Assembly (NCBI RefSeq): GCF_007565055.1
Contig: NC_044558.1
Location: 83,149,444-83,213,443, forward strand
Direction: 5' to 3'
Source: Rhinopithecus roxellana
Taxonomy: Eukaryota; Chordata; Mammalia; Primates; Cercopithecidae
Length of the DNA stretch: 64,000 nucleotides
Shown here: in pieces, positions 1 to 9,919 of the stretch
Numbering within the stretch: the first letter of the stretch is position 1
How the letters are laid out: each line of letters begins with the position of its first letter
Translations under genes and position numbers: made by a program
Notes under the pieces: generated by a model
The model's input: only the letters and a program-made list of their open reading frames with translations
The model's database searches: none
What the model was told of the DNA's origin: nothing

Positions 1-149
1 CAGGTGCACACCACCACACCCAGCTAATCTTTTACTATTTTTTGTAAAGATGGGGTCTTGCTATGTTGCTCAGGCTGGTCTCAAACTCCTGGGCTCAAAT
101 GATGCTCCCACAGTGCTGGGATTTCAGGCATGAGCCACCTCACCCAGCT
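1..149 (-). mobile_element. Alu, 5' and middle part, cut by window edge
   Basis: Antisense Alu text running from the mid-element linker to the antisense 5' end (GAGCCACCTCACCCAGC). The poly(T) side lies outside the window. Confidence 0.93.
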
Positions 150-536
150 GAAATTCTTGAATATAAAATGAAAAAAGCAAAACAAAACCAAGAATAGAGG
201 AAGACATGGGACCCCAAAAATAATGCAAATAATTGAAAAGTCTAAGATTAAAAATGGTCTCTTCTGCCAATTTGGGGGGAAAAAGGCAATTGTAAGTCAT
301 TGCTAGAAAATTCTAAGGAATATAGAGAGCAGTATGAGAAATTCATGGTCCAAAGGAAAGAGTTTTATTTTTATTACTCTTCTGTATTTGAATTAATTAC
401 CATATTCATGTACCAGTTCTATAATTTATATAACTAGTTCCAATCTAAAAATAAAATAAAAATAAATTCCTTCATGATTAATTGCAAACTTTGTTATGTA
501 TACAACAAACAAAACAAAACACAAAAAGTTATTTAC
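150..536. other. AT-rich unique stretch, no gene seen
   Basis: AT-rich sequence between two Alus. I see no open frame, splice context or recognisable repeat. Confidence 0.6.
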
Positions 537-838
537 AGCCAGGCGCGGTGGCTCACGCCTGTAACCCCAGCACTTTGGAAAGTCGAGGCAGGTAGATCAC
601 TTGAGGCCAGGAGTTTGAAACCAGCCTGGCCAACATGGTGACACCCCATCTCTACTAAAAATACAAAAATTAGCTGGGCGTGGTGGCGCATGCCTGTAAT
701 CCCAGCTACTTGGGAGGCTGAGGCAGGAGAATCGCTTGAACCAGGGAGACAGAGGTTGCAGTGAATGGAGATTGTACCACTGCACTCTAGCCTGGTGACC
801 AAGTGAGACTCAGTCTCAAAAAACAAAAAACAAAAAAA
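537..838 (+). mobile_element. Alu, full length
   Basis: Begins GCCAGGCGCGGTGGCTCACG and ends in a broken A-tail (CAAAAAACAAAAAAC). Both monomers and the A-rich linker are present. Confidence 0.97.
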
Positions 839-896
839 TTAGCCTAGCCTAAAAAAAAAAAAAATAGACACACTGTTTCTTGTTTTTAAAGAAAAG

Positions 897-1066
897 AAAA
901 ATTAGCCTGGCATGGTGGTGCACACATATAGTCTTAGGTACTTGAGAGGTCGAGGCAGGAGGATCCCTTGAGTCCAGGACTTCAAGGCTGCAGTGAGCTA
1001 TGATCATGCCATTGCACTCTAGCCTGGGTGAAAAAGTGAGACCCTGTCTCTAAAAAATAAAAATAG
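897..1066 (+). mobile_element. Alu right-arm fragment
   Basis: Starts in the mid-linker (AAAATTAGCCTGGCATGG) and ends CTGTCTCTAAAAAATAAAAAT. The left monomer is missing, so it is a 5'-truncated old copy. Confidence 0.9.
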
Positions 1067-1348
1067 GCCCGGCGCGGTGGCTCACGCCTATAATCCTAGC
1101 ACTTTGGGAGGCCAAGGCGGGTGGATCACCTGAGGTCCACCCAGGCTGAGTTTGAGAACAGCCTGGCCAATAAGGTGAAACCCCGTCTCTACTAAAAGTA
1201 CAAAAATTAGCCAGGCATGGTGGCACGCATCCCACCTACTTGGGAGGCTGAGGCAGGAGAATTGCTTGAACCCAGAAGGTGGAGGTTGCAGTGAGTGGAG
1301 ATCACACCACTGCACTCCAGCCTGGGTGACTGAGCAAGACTCTGTTGA
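1067..1348 (+). mobile_element. Alu, full length, tail replaced by GGAA repeat
   Basis: Starts CCCGGCGCGGTGGCTCACGCC. The usual A-tail is replaced by the GGAA microsatellite that follows directly. Confidence 0.95.
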
Positions 1349-1440
1349 AGGAGGGAAGGAAGGAAGGAAGGAAGGAAGGAAGGAAGGAAGGAAGGAAGGA
1401 AGGAAGGAAGGAAGGAAGGGAGGGAGGGAGGAGGGAAGGA
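1349..1440. repeat. (GGAA)n microsatellite
   Basis: About 16 uninterrupted GGAA units followed by GGGA variants. It sits exactly where the A-tail of the preceding Alu should be, so it probably grew from that tail. Confidence 0.97.
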
Positions 1441-1831
1441 TTCTCTGAGGCTGCTGCAGGGCTGACAGTCCAAAAAAGAGGTCCCAAGTGTCCCGTGGCA
1501 TACAGCCAGGCCACGATTCATCCTCACCTCTTGTGGCAGCTCTGTCTCTAGTTCCTGAGCATCCCCGGTCTCGGTAGGGTGAAACTGCTTGCTCCTCATC
1601 AGCAGCCCCTCTAAAGGTACTTCCAGCTTCCTTTCTTCTACTAAAACTGGGTATTATTCTGTCTTTCATTCTCCAAAAATACTTTTAGAAAGGAAAAAAA
1701 AAAGTTATTGGTACTTCTCCTGTTCTCTTTATCCTTGTGGGATTTTCATGCGTTCAGTGCCATTTGGTAAGATTTAGGAAGGGAATAGAGATAAATGCAT
1801 GGCACATTTTTCAACACACTTGAAACTGAAA
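1441..1831. other. Unique stretch, no gene seen
   Basis: Low-repeat DNA with no start, splice or repeat structure that I can support. It directly precedes the 34-bp tandem array. Confidence 0.6.
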
Positions 1832-1967
1832 GAACACTAGGCCAGGCGCGGTGGCTCAAGCCTGTGAACACTAGGCCGGGCGCGGTGGCTCAAGCCTGTG
1901 AACACTAGGCCGGGCGCGGTGGCTCAAGCCTGTGAACACTAGGCCGGGCGCGGTGGCTCAAGCCTGT
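1832..1967 (+). repeat. 4 x 34-bp tandem array of an Alu 5' edge
   Basis: Four consecutive 34-bp units start at 1832, 1866, 1900 and 1934. Each is GAACACTAG (host flank) joined to the first ~25 bases of an Alu, through CAAGCCTGT. Units 2-4 look identical; unit 1 differs by one base (CCAGG versus CCGGG). The last unit runs on into the rest of the Alu. Each unit contains TGGCTCAAGCC, the position of the Pol III A box. Confidence 0.95.
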
Positions 1968-2078
1968 GATCCCAGCACTTTGGGCGGCCAAGGCGGGCGG
2001 ATCACCTGAGGTCAGGATTTCGAGACCAGCCTGGCCAATATGGCCAAACCCGGTTTCTACTAAAAATATAAAAAAAGA
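1943..2078 (+). mobile_element. Alu left monomer, 3'-truncated
   Basis: Continues from the last tandem unit through the left arm and stops at CTACTAAAAATATAAAAAAAG, where the next Alu begins. Confidence 0.92.
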
Positions 2079-2376
2079 GGCCAGCACAGTCGCTCACGCC
2101 TGTAATCCCAGCATTTTGGGAGGCCAAGGCGGGCGGATCACAAGGTCAGGAGTTCGAGACCAGCCTGGCCAACATAGTGAAACCCCATGTCTACTAAAAA
2201 TACAAAAATTAGCCAGGCATGGTGGGGCATGCTTGTAGTCCCAACTACTTGGGAGGCTGAGGCAGGAGAATCACTTGAACCCAGGAGGTGGAGGTTGTGG
2301 TGAGCCAAGATTGTGCCACTGCACTCCAGCCTGGGCAACAGAACGAGACTCTATCTCAAAAAAAATACAAAAAAGT
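2079..2376 (+). mobile_element. Alu, full length
   Basis: GGCCAGCACAGTCGCTCACGCC head. Ends in a short A-rich tail. Abuts the preceding and following Alus head to tail. Confidence 0.96.
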
Positions 2377-2674
2377 GGCCAGGTGCGATGGCTCATGCCT
2401 GTAATCCCAACACTTTGGGAGGTTGAGGTGGGCAGATCACAAGGTCAGGAGATCGAGACCATCCTAGCCAACATGGTAAAACCCCATCTCTACTAAAAAT
2501 ACAAAAATTAGCCGGCCGTGGTGGCAGGCACCTGTAGTCCCAGCTACTCAGGAGGCTGAGGCAGGAGAATTGCTTGAACCTGGGAGGCAGAGGTTGCAGT
2601 GAGCCAAGATTGTGCCACTGCACTCCAGCCTGGGCAACAAGAGTGAAACTCTGTCTCAAAATAAATAAATAAAA
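2377..2674 (+). mobile_element. Alu, full length
   Basis: GGCCAGGTGCGATGGCTCATG head and AAATAAATAAATAAAAC tail. Third member of a direct Alu cluster. Confidence 0.96.
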
Positions 2675-2701
2675 CAACCTAACCATTTTGCCTCATGATG
2701 T

Positions 2702-3298
2702 ATTTTTTTTTTTTTTTTGAACTTACTATTTTGAAACAATCATAGATTTACTGACAGTTGCAAAACAACATACTGGAAAGTCCCAGGCATCCTCTCCTAG
2801 GTCTCGCCAATGTTAACATACAACCATATACTACAATATCCCAAAAAGAAATAGACATTGGTACGCTCTATAGAGTTCAGAAGATCTCACCCGTTGTACA
2901 TGTACTCATATATGGGTAGCTCTATATAAAACTGTGTAACAGTTTTATTGAAATATAATTCACATATTTAAAAACTTGCCATTTTAAAGTGTACAATTCA
3001 GTGGTTTTTAGTCTATTCCCAGAGTTGTAAAGCCATCACCACAAACAATTTGAGAATATTTCATCATCCCCCAAAGAAAGCCCATATCCATTATCAGTCA
3101 CTCCCCATTTCCTCTTTCCCCTGCCCCTGGCAACCACTCATATGCTTTCTGTCTCTATGATTTTCCTATCGGGACATTTTATAGCAATGGAATTATACAG
3201 TTTGTGGTCTTTTGTGACTGGCTTCTTTCACTTAGCATCATGTTTTCAAAGTTCCTCCATGTCATAGCACAGATCAGTATTTCATTCCTTTTTATGGC
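2702..3298 (-). mobile_element. L1M 3'-end fragment
   Basis: Starts with T18 (the L1 A-tail in antisense). It continues with the characteristic antisense L1M 3' text, ATTGAAATATAATTCACAT then GTACAATTCAGTGGTTTTTAG, through GGCTTCTTTCACTTAGCAT. There is no coding capacity; it is an old dead copy. Confidence 0.85.
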
Positions 3299-3794
3299 TG
3301 TCTTAGTCCATTTAGGCTGCTATAAAAAATGCCAGGCGGTGACTCATACTTGTAATCCCAGCACTTTGGAAGGCCGAGTCGGGTGGATCACCTGAGGTCA
3401 GAAGATCGAGACCAGCCTGGCCAACATGGAGAAACCCCATTTCTACTAAAAATACAAAAATTAGCTGGGCATGCTGGTGCATGCCTGTAATCCCAGCTAC
3501 TCGGGAGGCTGAGGTGGGAGAATTGCTTGAACCTGGGAGGCAGAGGCTGCAGTGAGCCGAGATCACGCCACTGCACTCCGCCCTGGGTGACAGAGCAAGA
3601 CTCCGTCTCAACAAAAAAAAAAAAGAAAAGAAAAATACCATAAATTGGATAGCTTAGAAACAAAATGTATTTCTCAGAGTTCTAGAGGCTGGGAAGTCCA
3701 AGATTGAGGTGCCAGCAAATTCAGTGTCTGCTGTAGACCATTTCCTGGTTCATAGATGGCATCTGTTCACTGTGTATGACGTAGTGGAAAAGCG
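3299..3794 (-). mobile_element. MaLR-type LTR, 3' half (split by an Alu)
   Basis: Bases 3299-3330 read TCTTAGTCCATTTAGGCTGC. After an inserted Alu, bases 3637-3790 read TTTCTCAGAGTTCTAGAGGC and CCTGGTTCATAGATGGCATC. This matches my recollection of the 3' half of an MST/MLT1-class LTR in antisense. No internal retroviral genes are present. Confidence 0.7.
3331..3636 (+). mobile_element. Alu inserted in the LTR
   Basis: GCCAGGCGGTGACTCATAC head and A12GAAAAG tail. The LTR text resumes directly after the tail. Confidence 0.94.
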
Positions 3795-3846
3795 CTTTGG
3801 GAGTCCAAGGCAGGCAGATCATGAGATCAGGAGATCGAGACCATAG
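3795..3846 (+). mobile_element. 50-bp internal Alu fragment
   Basis: Reads CTTTGGGAGTCCAAGGCAGG then ATCATGAGATCAGGAGATCG, without Alu ends. The variants GAGTCCAAGG and ATCATGAGATC also occur in the Alu at 4174. Confidence 0.85.
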
Positions 3847-3887
3847 CAATGGGTGAATGATAATAATAATGCTCTCTTGCTATTTTT

Positions 3888-4001
3888 ATTTTTATTTTTT
3901 TGAGACGGAGTCTCACTCTGTCACCCAAGCTGGAGTGCAGTGGCATGATCTCAGCCTCCCAAAGTGCTAGGATTATAGGTGTGAGCCACCATTCCCAGTC
4001 A
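3888..4001 (-). mobile_element. Alu with large internal deletion
   Basis: Poly(T)-GAGACGGAGTCTCACTCTGTC is fused at GATCTCAGCCTCCCAAAGTG to the antisense 5' end. About two thirds of the element is missing. Confidence 0.9.
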
Positions 4002-4051
4002 GAATGTCTTTTCATTTATTTAAGTCTTCTTCAATTTCTCTTAACACTATT

Positions 4052-4173
4052 TTGCTATGGTCTGAATATATCTCCCCAGAATTAATATGGGGAAACCCTA
4101 ACCCTCAAGTTGATGATATTAAGAGGTGGGACTTTTGGGAGGTGATTAAGTCATGAGGGCAGAGACACCTCAG
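4052..4173 (+). mobile_element. MaLR-type LTR, 5' half, opposite orientation
   Basis: Reads GCTATGGTCTGAATATATC and later GGGAGGTGATTAAGTCATGA, the 5' half of an MST/MLT1-class LTR in sense orientation. It complements the half at 3299-3790 but points the other way. Confidence 0.7.
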
Positions 4174-4318
4174 GGCTGGGCGCCGTGGCTCATGCCTGTA
4201 GTCCCAGCACTTTGGGAGTCCAAGGCAGGTGGATCATGAGATCAGGAGATTGAGACCATCCTGGCTAACACACTGAAACCCCGTCTCTACTAAAAATACA
4301 AAAAGTTAGCTGTGTGTA
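4174..4318 (+). mobile_element. Alu left monomer, 3'-truncated
   Basis: GGCTGGGCGCCGTGGCTCATG head. Breaks off shortly after the mid-linker (AAAAGTTAGCTGTGTG). Confidence 0.9.
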
Positions 4319-5149
4319 GTTCGTGTAGTTCTGTTCTTTCAGTCTTACTGCTCTGCCACCTTGGCCTGATGGCTTTTGTTGTCATCCTCATCACCTCAGG
4401 GTAACAACATGGCTGCTTTGGCCCCAGACAGTACACCTATGTCTGTGCCCATTTATGAGGAAAGGAAACGCTTTTTCCCAAAAGCACCTCTAGCCGACTT
4501 TCCCAGGGGAAGCTTGAGGAAGTGAGCATAAGTTGTTGGGCACATTGCCATGCCACATAAAATAGAAGTTTGTTTAGTACAAAAGAGGAATGAATCTTGG
4601 GGAGGCAATTAGCAACGTTAGCCACAGCTGGGTCCTGTAACGCGGTGTCCCAGTTCTGTGTCTAAGTGGTTGGAGTCCGCTCCTAACATATGCTCTTTCT
4701 TGGCTCAGTCAGGACTCAGTGCCTCCTCCCTGCTGAGTCAACCTCCCCTCCAATCGCTGGCACAGCTGACTCCTCTGAATCTCTGCCATGATACTGCCAG
4801 CGTGGGTCCCAGACTAGGCACCCAAAACTCTCAACCAAGCATTCATGCTGCTGAGTGTCTAAGGAAAGTCCCAGAGCACAAATTGGATCTTCCTTACTTC
4901 TGACCTTGTCACGTGCATCTTAAAAATGTTGGCTTGGGGCCCCCACCCTGCCCAAGGGTTTTCTTCTAGTTGCTCAAATATGGAGTGGGGACAAAGGCTC
5001 CCTTCGCTGTCCCAGATCTCAGTCAGTAGATCTGCCTCCCTCACTTCTGTCCCTCTTCCTTTCTCCCCATTGACTCCTCTGCCTGGAAGGACACTGCTCT
5101 CTTTCATTTCTTCTATGTCATGTCTTCCTTCTTACCATTTTCAGCCTGC
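4319..5149. other. Unique stretch, no gene seen
   Basis: About 830 bp of mostly unique DNA. Short open frames on both strands lack splice or promoter context. Part may be decayed LTR or LINE that I cannot classify. Confidence 0.5.
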
Positions 5150-5154
5150 TGGCT

Positions 5155-5213
<59 letters not shown>

Positions 5214-5257
5214 TGTGTACAGGGTCTCGCTTGTCACCCAGGCTGGAGTGGCTAAGT
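5150..5257 (-). mobile_element. Severely truncated Alu with (GT)n tail and TSD
   Basis: About 30 bp of Alu 3' end in antisense (GGGTCTCGCTTGTCACCCAG) is preceded by about 27 GT units where poly(T) should be. The direct repeat TGGCTAAGT flanks it at 5150-5158 and 5249-5257. Confidence 0.8.
5157..5216. repeat. (GT)n microsatellite
   Basis: Near-perfect GT run of about 54 bases, then TTGTGTGT. Likely length-variable. Confidence 0.98.
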
Positions 5258-5474
5258 CTTAATGTCAGAGAGGAGTTTCTTCTGCATATGGTAGCAAAAA
5301 ATCTGGCCTTCAGGGTCCTTGATATGACAAATGAAAAATAAAGAAATTAAAAAAAATTCTTTGTTGCTTTTGCTGGGATATCAAGCCACTTTTTTTTTCT
5401 CTGCAAAATCCTATTTCCGGTGGCACCAATATTGTAAATTAATGCCTCTGAGTTGTATACTTAATAGTTAAAAT

Positions 5475-5612
5475 GGGCCAGATGCAGTGGCTTACACCAT
5501 AATTCCAGCACTTTGGAAGACCAAAGGAGGAGGATCGCTTGAGGTGGGAGTTCCAGAACAGCCTGGGCAACAAAGCAAGACCCTCGTCTCCCAGGGGAAA
5601 AAAAAAAAAAAG
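5475..5612 (+). mobile_element. Monomeric (FLAM-like) Alu
   Basis: GGGCCAGATGCAGTGGCTTAC head followed by a single arm and an A14 tail. Confidence 0.9.
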
Positions 5613-5657
5613 TTAAAATGGAAAAGTTTATGTTATATATAATTTACCACAATCTAA

Positions 5658-5924
5658 AAAAATTTTTTTTTTTTTTTTTTTTTTTTGAGACGGAGTCTTG
5701 CTCTGCCACCCAGGCTGGAGTGCAGTGGCCGGCTCTCAGCTCACTGCAAGCTCCGCCTCCCGGGTTCACGCCATTCTCCTGTCTCAGCCTCCCGAGTAGC
5801 TGGGACTACAGGCGCCCGCCTCGTCGCCCGGCTAGTTTTTTGTATTTTTTAGTAGAGACGGGGTTTCACCGTATTAGCCAGGATGGTCTCGATCTCCTGA
5901 CCTCATGATCCGCCCGTCTCGGCC
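5658..5924 (-). mobile_element. AluY, Old World monkey type, 5'-truncated
   Basis: T-run then GAGACGGAGTCTTGCTCTGC, with GTGGCCGGCTCTCAG and GGCGCCCGCCTCGTC. Stops at CCCGTCTCGGCC, so the last ~45 bp (element 5' end) are absent. Confidence 0.94.
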
Positions 5925-5968
5925 AAAAAATTCTTAATGTATTATATTTAAAACCATTGAGTTACACA

Positions 5969-6268
5969 CTTTTTTTTTTTTTTTTTGAGTCAGAGTTTCA
6001 CTGTTGTTGCCCAGGCTGGAGTGTAATGGTGCCATCTCGGCTCACCGCAACCTCTGCCTCCCGGGTTCAAGCGATTCTCCTGCCTCAGCCTCCTGAGTAG
6101 CTGGGATTACAGGTGCCCGCCACCATGCCCAGCTAATTTTATATTTTTAGTAGAGACAGAGTTTTTCCATGTTGGTCAGGCTGGTCTTGAACTCCTGACC
6201 TCAGGTAATCCGCCCGCCTTGGCCTCCAAAGTGCTGGGATTACAGGCATGAGCCACCGCGCCTGGCCT
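5969..6268 (-). mobile_element. Alu, full length, with TSD
   Basis: T-run to GCCACCGCGCCTGGCC. The target duplication GAGTTACACACTTT occurs on both sides. Confidence 0.97.
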
Positions 6269-6370
6269 GAGTTACACACTTTCAATGGGTGAATCGTAGG
6301 GTATGTAAATTGTATCTCAAACTGTTATCAAAATACCATTTGAATGTCAAAATCTGAATATCAATTCCTC

Positions 6371-6388
6371 TTTTTTTTTTTTTTTTTA
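6371..6388. repeat. Poly(T) run
   Basis: Isolated T-run not followed by Alu text. I see no clear flanking duplication. Confidence 0.85.
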
Positions 6389-6496
6389 ACTCTTCTTGGG
6401 TAGCAGCCCTACCTTCCCTCTCTCCTTCCTTCCAGTCAAGGCCAATCCCTTGGGCGGTCTGAGATCAAGGTCTGGTCTAAAGAAGGAAAAGAAAAA

Positions 6497-6802
6497 TATC
6501 CAGGTGGATAGTTCATACCTGTAATCCCAGCACTTTGGGAGGCCCAGGTAGGCAGATTGCTTGAGCCTAGAAGTTCAAGACCAGCCTGGGCAACATAACA
6601 AGATTCTGTCTCCACAAAAAATACAAAAACTAGCTGAGTGTGGTGGCATGCACCTGTAGTCCCAGCTACTCAGGAGGCTGAGGTGGGAGGATCATGTAGG
6701 CCTGGGAAGTTGAGGCTGCAGTGAGCTAAGATTGCACACTGCACTCCAGCCCAGGCAACAGGGTGAGACCCTGTCTCAAAATAAATAAACAAATAAAAAA
6801 TT
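6497..6802 (+). mobile_element. Alu, full length, old
   Basis: Diverged head (CCAGGTGGATAGTTCATACC) and an AATAAATAAACAAATAAAAA tail. Confidence 0.92.
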
Positions 6803-6805
6803 TAG

Positions 6806-7109
6806 GGCCAGGCGCAGTGCCTCATGCCTGTAATCCCAGCAGCTTTGGCAGCTAAGGCAGGTTGATCAATTGAGGTCAGGAGTTCGAGACCAGCATGGCT
6901 AACATGGTGAAACTCTATCTCTACTAAAAATACAAAAATTAGCTGGGCGTGGTGGCGCACACCTGTAATCCCAGCTATTTGGGAGGCTGAAGTAGGAGAA
7001 TTGCTTGAACTCATGAGGTGGAGGCTGAAGTGAGCCGAGATCACACCACTGCACTCCAGCCTGGGCAACACAGTGAGATTCTATCTCAAAAAAAAAAAAA
7101 AAAAAAAAA
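6806..7109 (+). mobile_element. Alu, full length
   Basis: GGCCAGGCGCAGTGCCTCATG head and a ~20-base A-tail. Directly follows another Alu. Confidence 0.96.
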
Positions 7110-7320
7110 GCCTGGCAGAGCTGAATATTCTTTGTACTTGTTTATTATTATTATTTTTTAGATTTCTAGCAAAAATTTAATTTTGGTCTCTTTTGTACAG
7201 TTAGGTGATAGATCTAAGAAGGCTGCGATTCATCCAGTTGTCAGAATTGAACACTAAGAGCTGAATCTGTACAATAATAAAATATTAGACTTGAGAAGAA
7301 CTTTAGTCCAAACTGACACC

Positions 7321-7637
7321 TGTTTGTTTGTTTGTTTGTTTGTTTGTTTTCAGAGACAGGGTCTTGCTCTGTTACCCAGACTGGAGTGCAGTTGCACAAT
7401 CACAGCTTACTGTAGCTGTGAACTCTTAGGCTAAGGTGATTCTCCTGCCTCAGCCTCCTGAGCAGCTGGGAATACAGGTGTGAGCCACACCCATCTAATT
7501 TTGTAAGAAGCTTTTTTGTATCGATGAAGTCTTGCTGTGTTGACCAGGCTGGTTTCAAACTCCTGGACTCAAGCGATCCTCCTGCCTCAGCCTCCCAAAG
7601 TGTGGGGATTACAGGTGTGACCCACTTCACCTGGCTG
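7321..7637 (-). mobile_element. Alu, old, with (TTTG)n tail
   Basis: TTTG repeats (7321-7349) replace the poly(T), followed by CAGAGACAGGGTCTTGCTCT and an old Alu body ending CACTTCACCTGGC. Confidence 0.93.
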
Positions 7638-7663
7638 AAACTGCCTCTGGATTTAAAAATCTC

Positions 7664-7955
7664 GGCTGGGCGCGGTGGCTCAAGCCTGTAATCCCAGCAC
7701 TTTGGGAGGCCGAGACGGGCGGATCACGAGGTCAGGAGATCTGAGACCATCCTGGCTAACATGGTGAAACCCCGTCTCTACTAAAAACTAGCCAGGCGAG
7801 GTGGCGGGCGCCTGTAGTCCCAGCTACTTGGGAGGCTGAGGCAGGAGAATGGCGTGAACCCGGGAGGCGGAGCTTGTTACAGTGAGCTGAGATCCGGCCA
7901 TTGCACTCCAGCCTGGGCGACAGAGCGAGACTCCGTCTCAAAAACAAAAAAAAAT
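7664..7955 (+). mobile_element. AluY, Old World monkey type
   Basis: GGCTGGGCGCGGTGGCTCAAG head, GCCGAGACGGGCGGATC, AACTAGCCAGGCGAGGTGG and GATCCGGCCATTGC. Small deletion at the mid-linker and a TTA insertion near the 3' end. Confidence 0.95.
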
Positions 7956-8096
7956 CTCTTCTCTAAAATCTTTCGTCTACCTGGTTACCATGCATTCTCT
8001 ACTTGACTTTTTTTTTTTAATAGTTTATTCCTTTTATTTTTTATTGATATGAGATTCACATAACATAAAGTTAACCACTTAAAAATGAACAATTCG

Positions 8097-8398
8097 GCCG
8101 GGCATTGTGGCTCATGCCTGTAATCCCAGCACTTTGAGACACCGAGGTGGGTGGATAACCTGAGGTCAGGAGTTTGAGCTCAGCCTGACCAACATGGTGA
8201 AACCCTGTCTCTACTAAATACACAAAAATTATCCTGGTGTAGTGGTGTGCACCTGTAGTCCCAGCTACTTGGGAGGCTGAGACAGGAGAATTGCTTGAAC
8301 CCGGGAGGCAGAGGTTGCAGTGAGTCGAGATGGAGCCACCGCACTCCAGCCTGGGCAACAGAGTGAGACTGTTTCAGGAAAAAAAAAAAAAAAAAAGA
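8097..8398 (+). mobile_element. Alu, full length, in L1M
   Basis: GGCCGGGCATTGTGGCTCATG head and ~17-base A-tail. L1 text resumes as AACAATT on both sides. Confidence 0.96.
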
Positions 8399-8403
8399 AC
8401 AAT

Positions 8404-8556
8404 TTAGGCTGGGCATGGTGGCTCACGCCTATAATCCCACCACTTTGGGAGGCTGAGGCAGGAGGTCTGTTTGAGCCCAGGAGTTTGAGACCAGCCTGGG
8501 CAATGTAGGAAGACCCTGTATTTACAAAAATAAAAATAAAAACAAAAACAAATAAA
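8404..8556 (+). mobile_element. Alu left monomer
   Basis: GGCTGGGCATGGTGGCTCACG head and one arm, ending TTACAAAAATAAAAATAAAAAC. Confidence 0.92.
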
Positions 8557-8659
8557 ATGAACAATTCAGTGTCATTTAGTACATTCACAATGTTGTGTGA
8601 CTACCGCCTTTCCTCTAGTTCCAAATTATTGCCATCATCCCAAAAGGAGATCCCCCCCC

Positions 8660-8945
8660 TTTTCTTTTTTGAGGCAGACTCTTGCTCTGTCGCCAGGCTG
8701 GAGTGCAAAGGTGATCTCAGCTTACTGTAACCTCCGCCTCCCTGGTTCAAGCGATTCTCCTGCCTCAGCCTCCACAGTAGCTGGGACTACAGGCGTGTGC
8801 CACCATGCCCAGCTAATGTTTGCATTTTTTGTAGAGATGGGGTTTCTCCATGTTGGCTAGCATGGTCTCGATCTCTCAATCTCATGATCTGCCCACCTTG
8901 GCCTCCCAAAGTGCTAGGATTACAGGCGTGAGGCACAGCACCTGG
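8660..8945 (-). mobile_element. Alu, full length, in L1M
   Basis: CTTTTTTGAGGCAGACTCTTG to GAGGCACAGCACCTGGC. Confidence 0.95.
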
Positions 8946-8948
<3 letters not shown>

Positions 8949-8977
<29 letters not shown>

Positions 8978-9259
8978 GATATGGAGTCTTGTTCTGTTGC
9001 CCAGGCTGGAGTGCAATGGCAAGATCTCAGCTCACTGCAACCTCCCCCTCCCAGGTTCAAGTGATTCTCCCGCCTCAGCCTCCTGAGCAGCTGGGACTAC
9101 AGGTGTCTGCCACCACACCCAGATAATTTTTGTATTTTTAGTAGAGAAGGGGTTTTGCCATGTTGGCCAGGCTGATCTCAAACTCCTGACCTCAGGTGAT
9201 CTGCCTGCCTTGGTCTCCCAAAGTGCCGGGATTACAGGCATGAGCCACTGCATCTGGCC
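8949..9259 (-). mobile_element. Alu, full length
   Basis: T30 run, then GATATGGAGTCTTGTTCTG, ending GCCACTGCATCTGGCC. Tandem with the preceding Alu. Confidence 0.96.
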
Positions 9260-9398
9260 CCATAAGGAGACCCTGTACCTCTTAAGCAGTTGCTCCTAAC
9301 TCTTCCCTCCCACAGCCCCTGACAACCATTAATCAGCTTGCCATCTCTATGGATTTACCTCTTCTGGACATTTCATGTAAAGAATCATCCAATATGTG

Positions 9399-9698
9399 GC
9401 TGGGCGTGGTGGCTCACACGTATAATCCTGACACTTTGAGAGACCGAGGCAGGAGGATCACTTGATGTCAGGAGTTCGAGACCAGCCTGGCTAACATGAT
9501 GAAACTCCGTATCTACTAAATATACAAAAATTAGCTAGGCATGGTGGCGTGCGCCTGTAGTCCCAGCTATTTGGGAGGCTGAGACAGGAGAATCACTTGA
9601 ATCCGCAAGGCAGAGGTGCAGTGAGCCGAGATTGCACCATTGCACTCCAGCCTGGGTGTCAGAGTGAGACTCCGTCTCAAAAAAAAAAAAAAAAAAAT
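9399..9698 (+). mobile_element. Alu, full length, in L1M
   Basis: GGCTGGGCGTGGTGGCTCACA head and A17 tail. Confidence 0.96.
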
Positions 9699-9707
9699 TG
9701 TATGATT

Positions 9708-9757
9708 ATTTTTTTTCGATGCAGAGTCTTGCTCTGTTGTCATCCAGGCATGTACCA
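9708..9757 (-). mobile_element. Alu remnant with major deletion
   Basis: TTTTTTTTCGATGCAGAGTC ... CATCCAGG, then L1 text. Only about 45 bp of the Alu 3' end remain. Confidence 0.75.
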
Positions 9758-9919
9758 TGCATCAGTACTCTTCTCTTTTTTTGACAGCTGAGTAATGTTC
9801 CACTGCACGGAGGGACCACAATTTGTTTATTCATTTCATCAATCGGTGGACATTTGGGTTGTTTCCACTTTTTCCTACTGTGAACATGTGTACATACATT
9901 TGAGTCTGCTTGATTTTTC

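Larger units (their letters stand above)
8011..9915 (-). mobile_element. L1M fragment, broken by five or more Alus
   Basis: Antisense L1M text lies at 8030-8096 (ATTCACATAACATAAAGTTA), 8557-8655, 9260-9398 (ATGGATTTACCTCTTCTGGA) and 9760-9915 (TGGACATTTGGGTTGTTTCC). The pieces are collinear, so it is one insertion later split by Alus. Confidence 0.85.

Noticed and set aside
3299..4173. Possible endogenous retrovirus genes near LTR fragments
   Set aside because: Only LTR pieces are present here and at 63,678-63,845. No internal retroviral coding sequence was seen.
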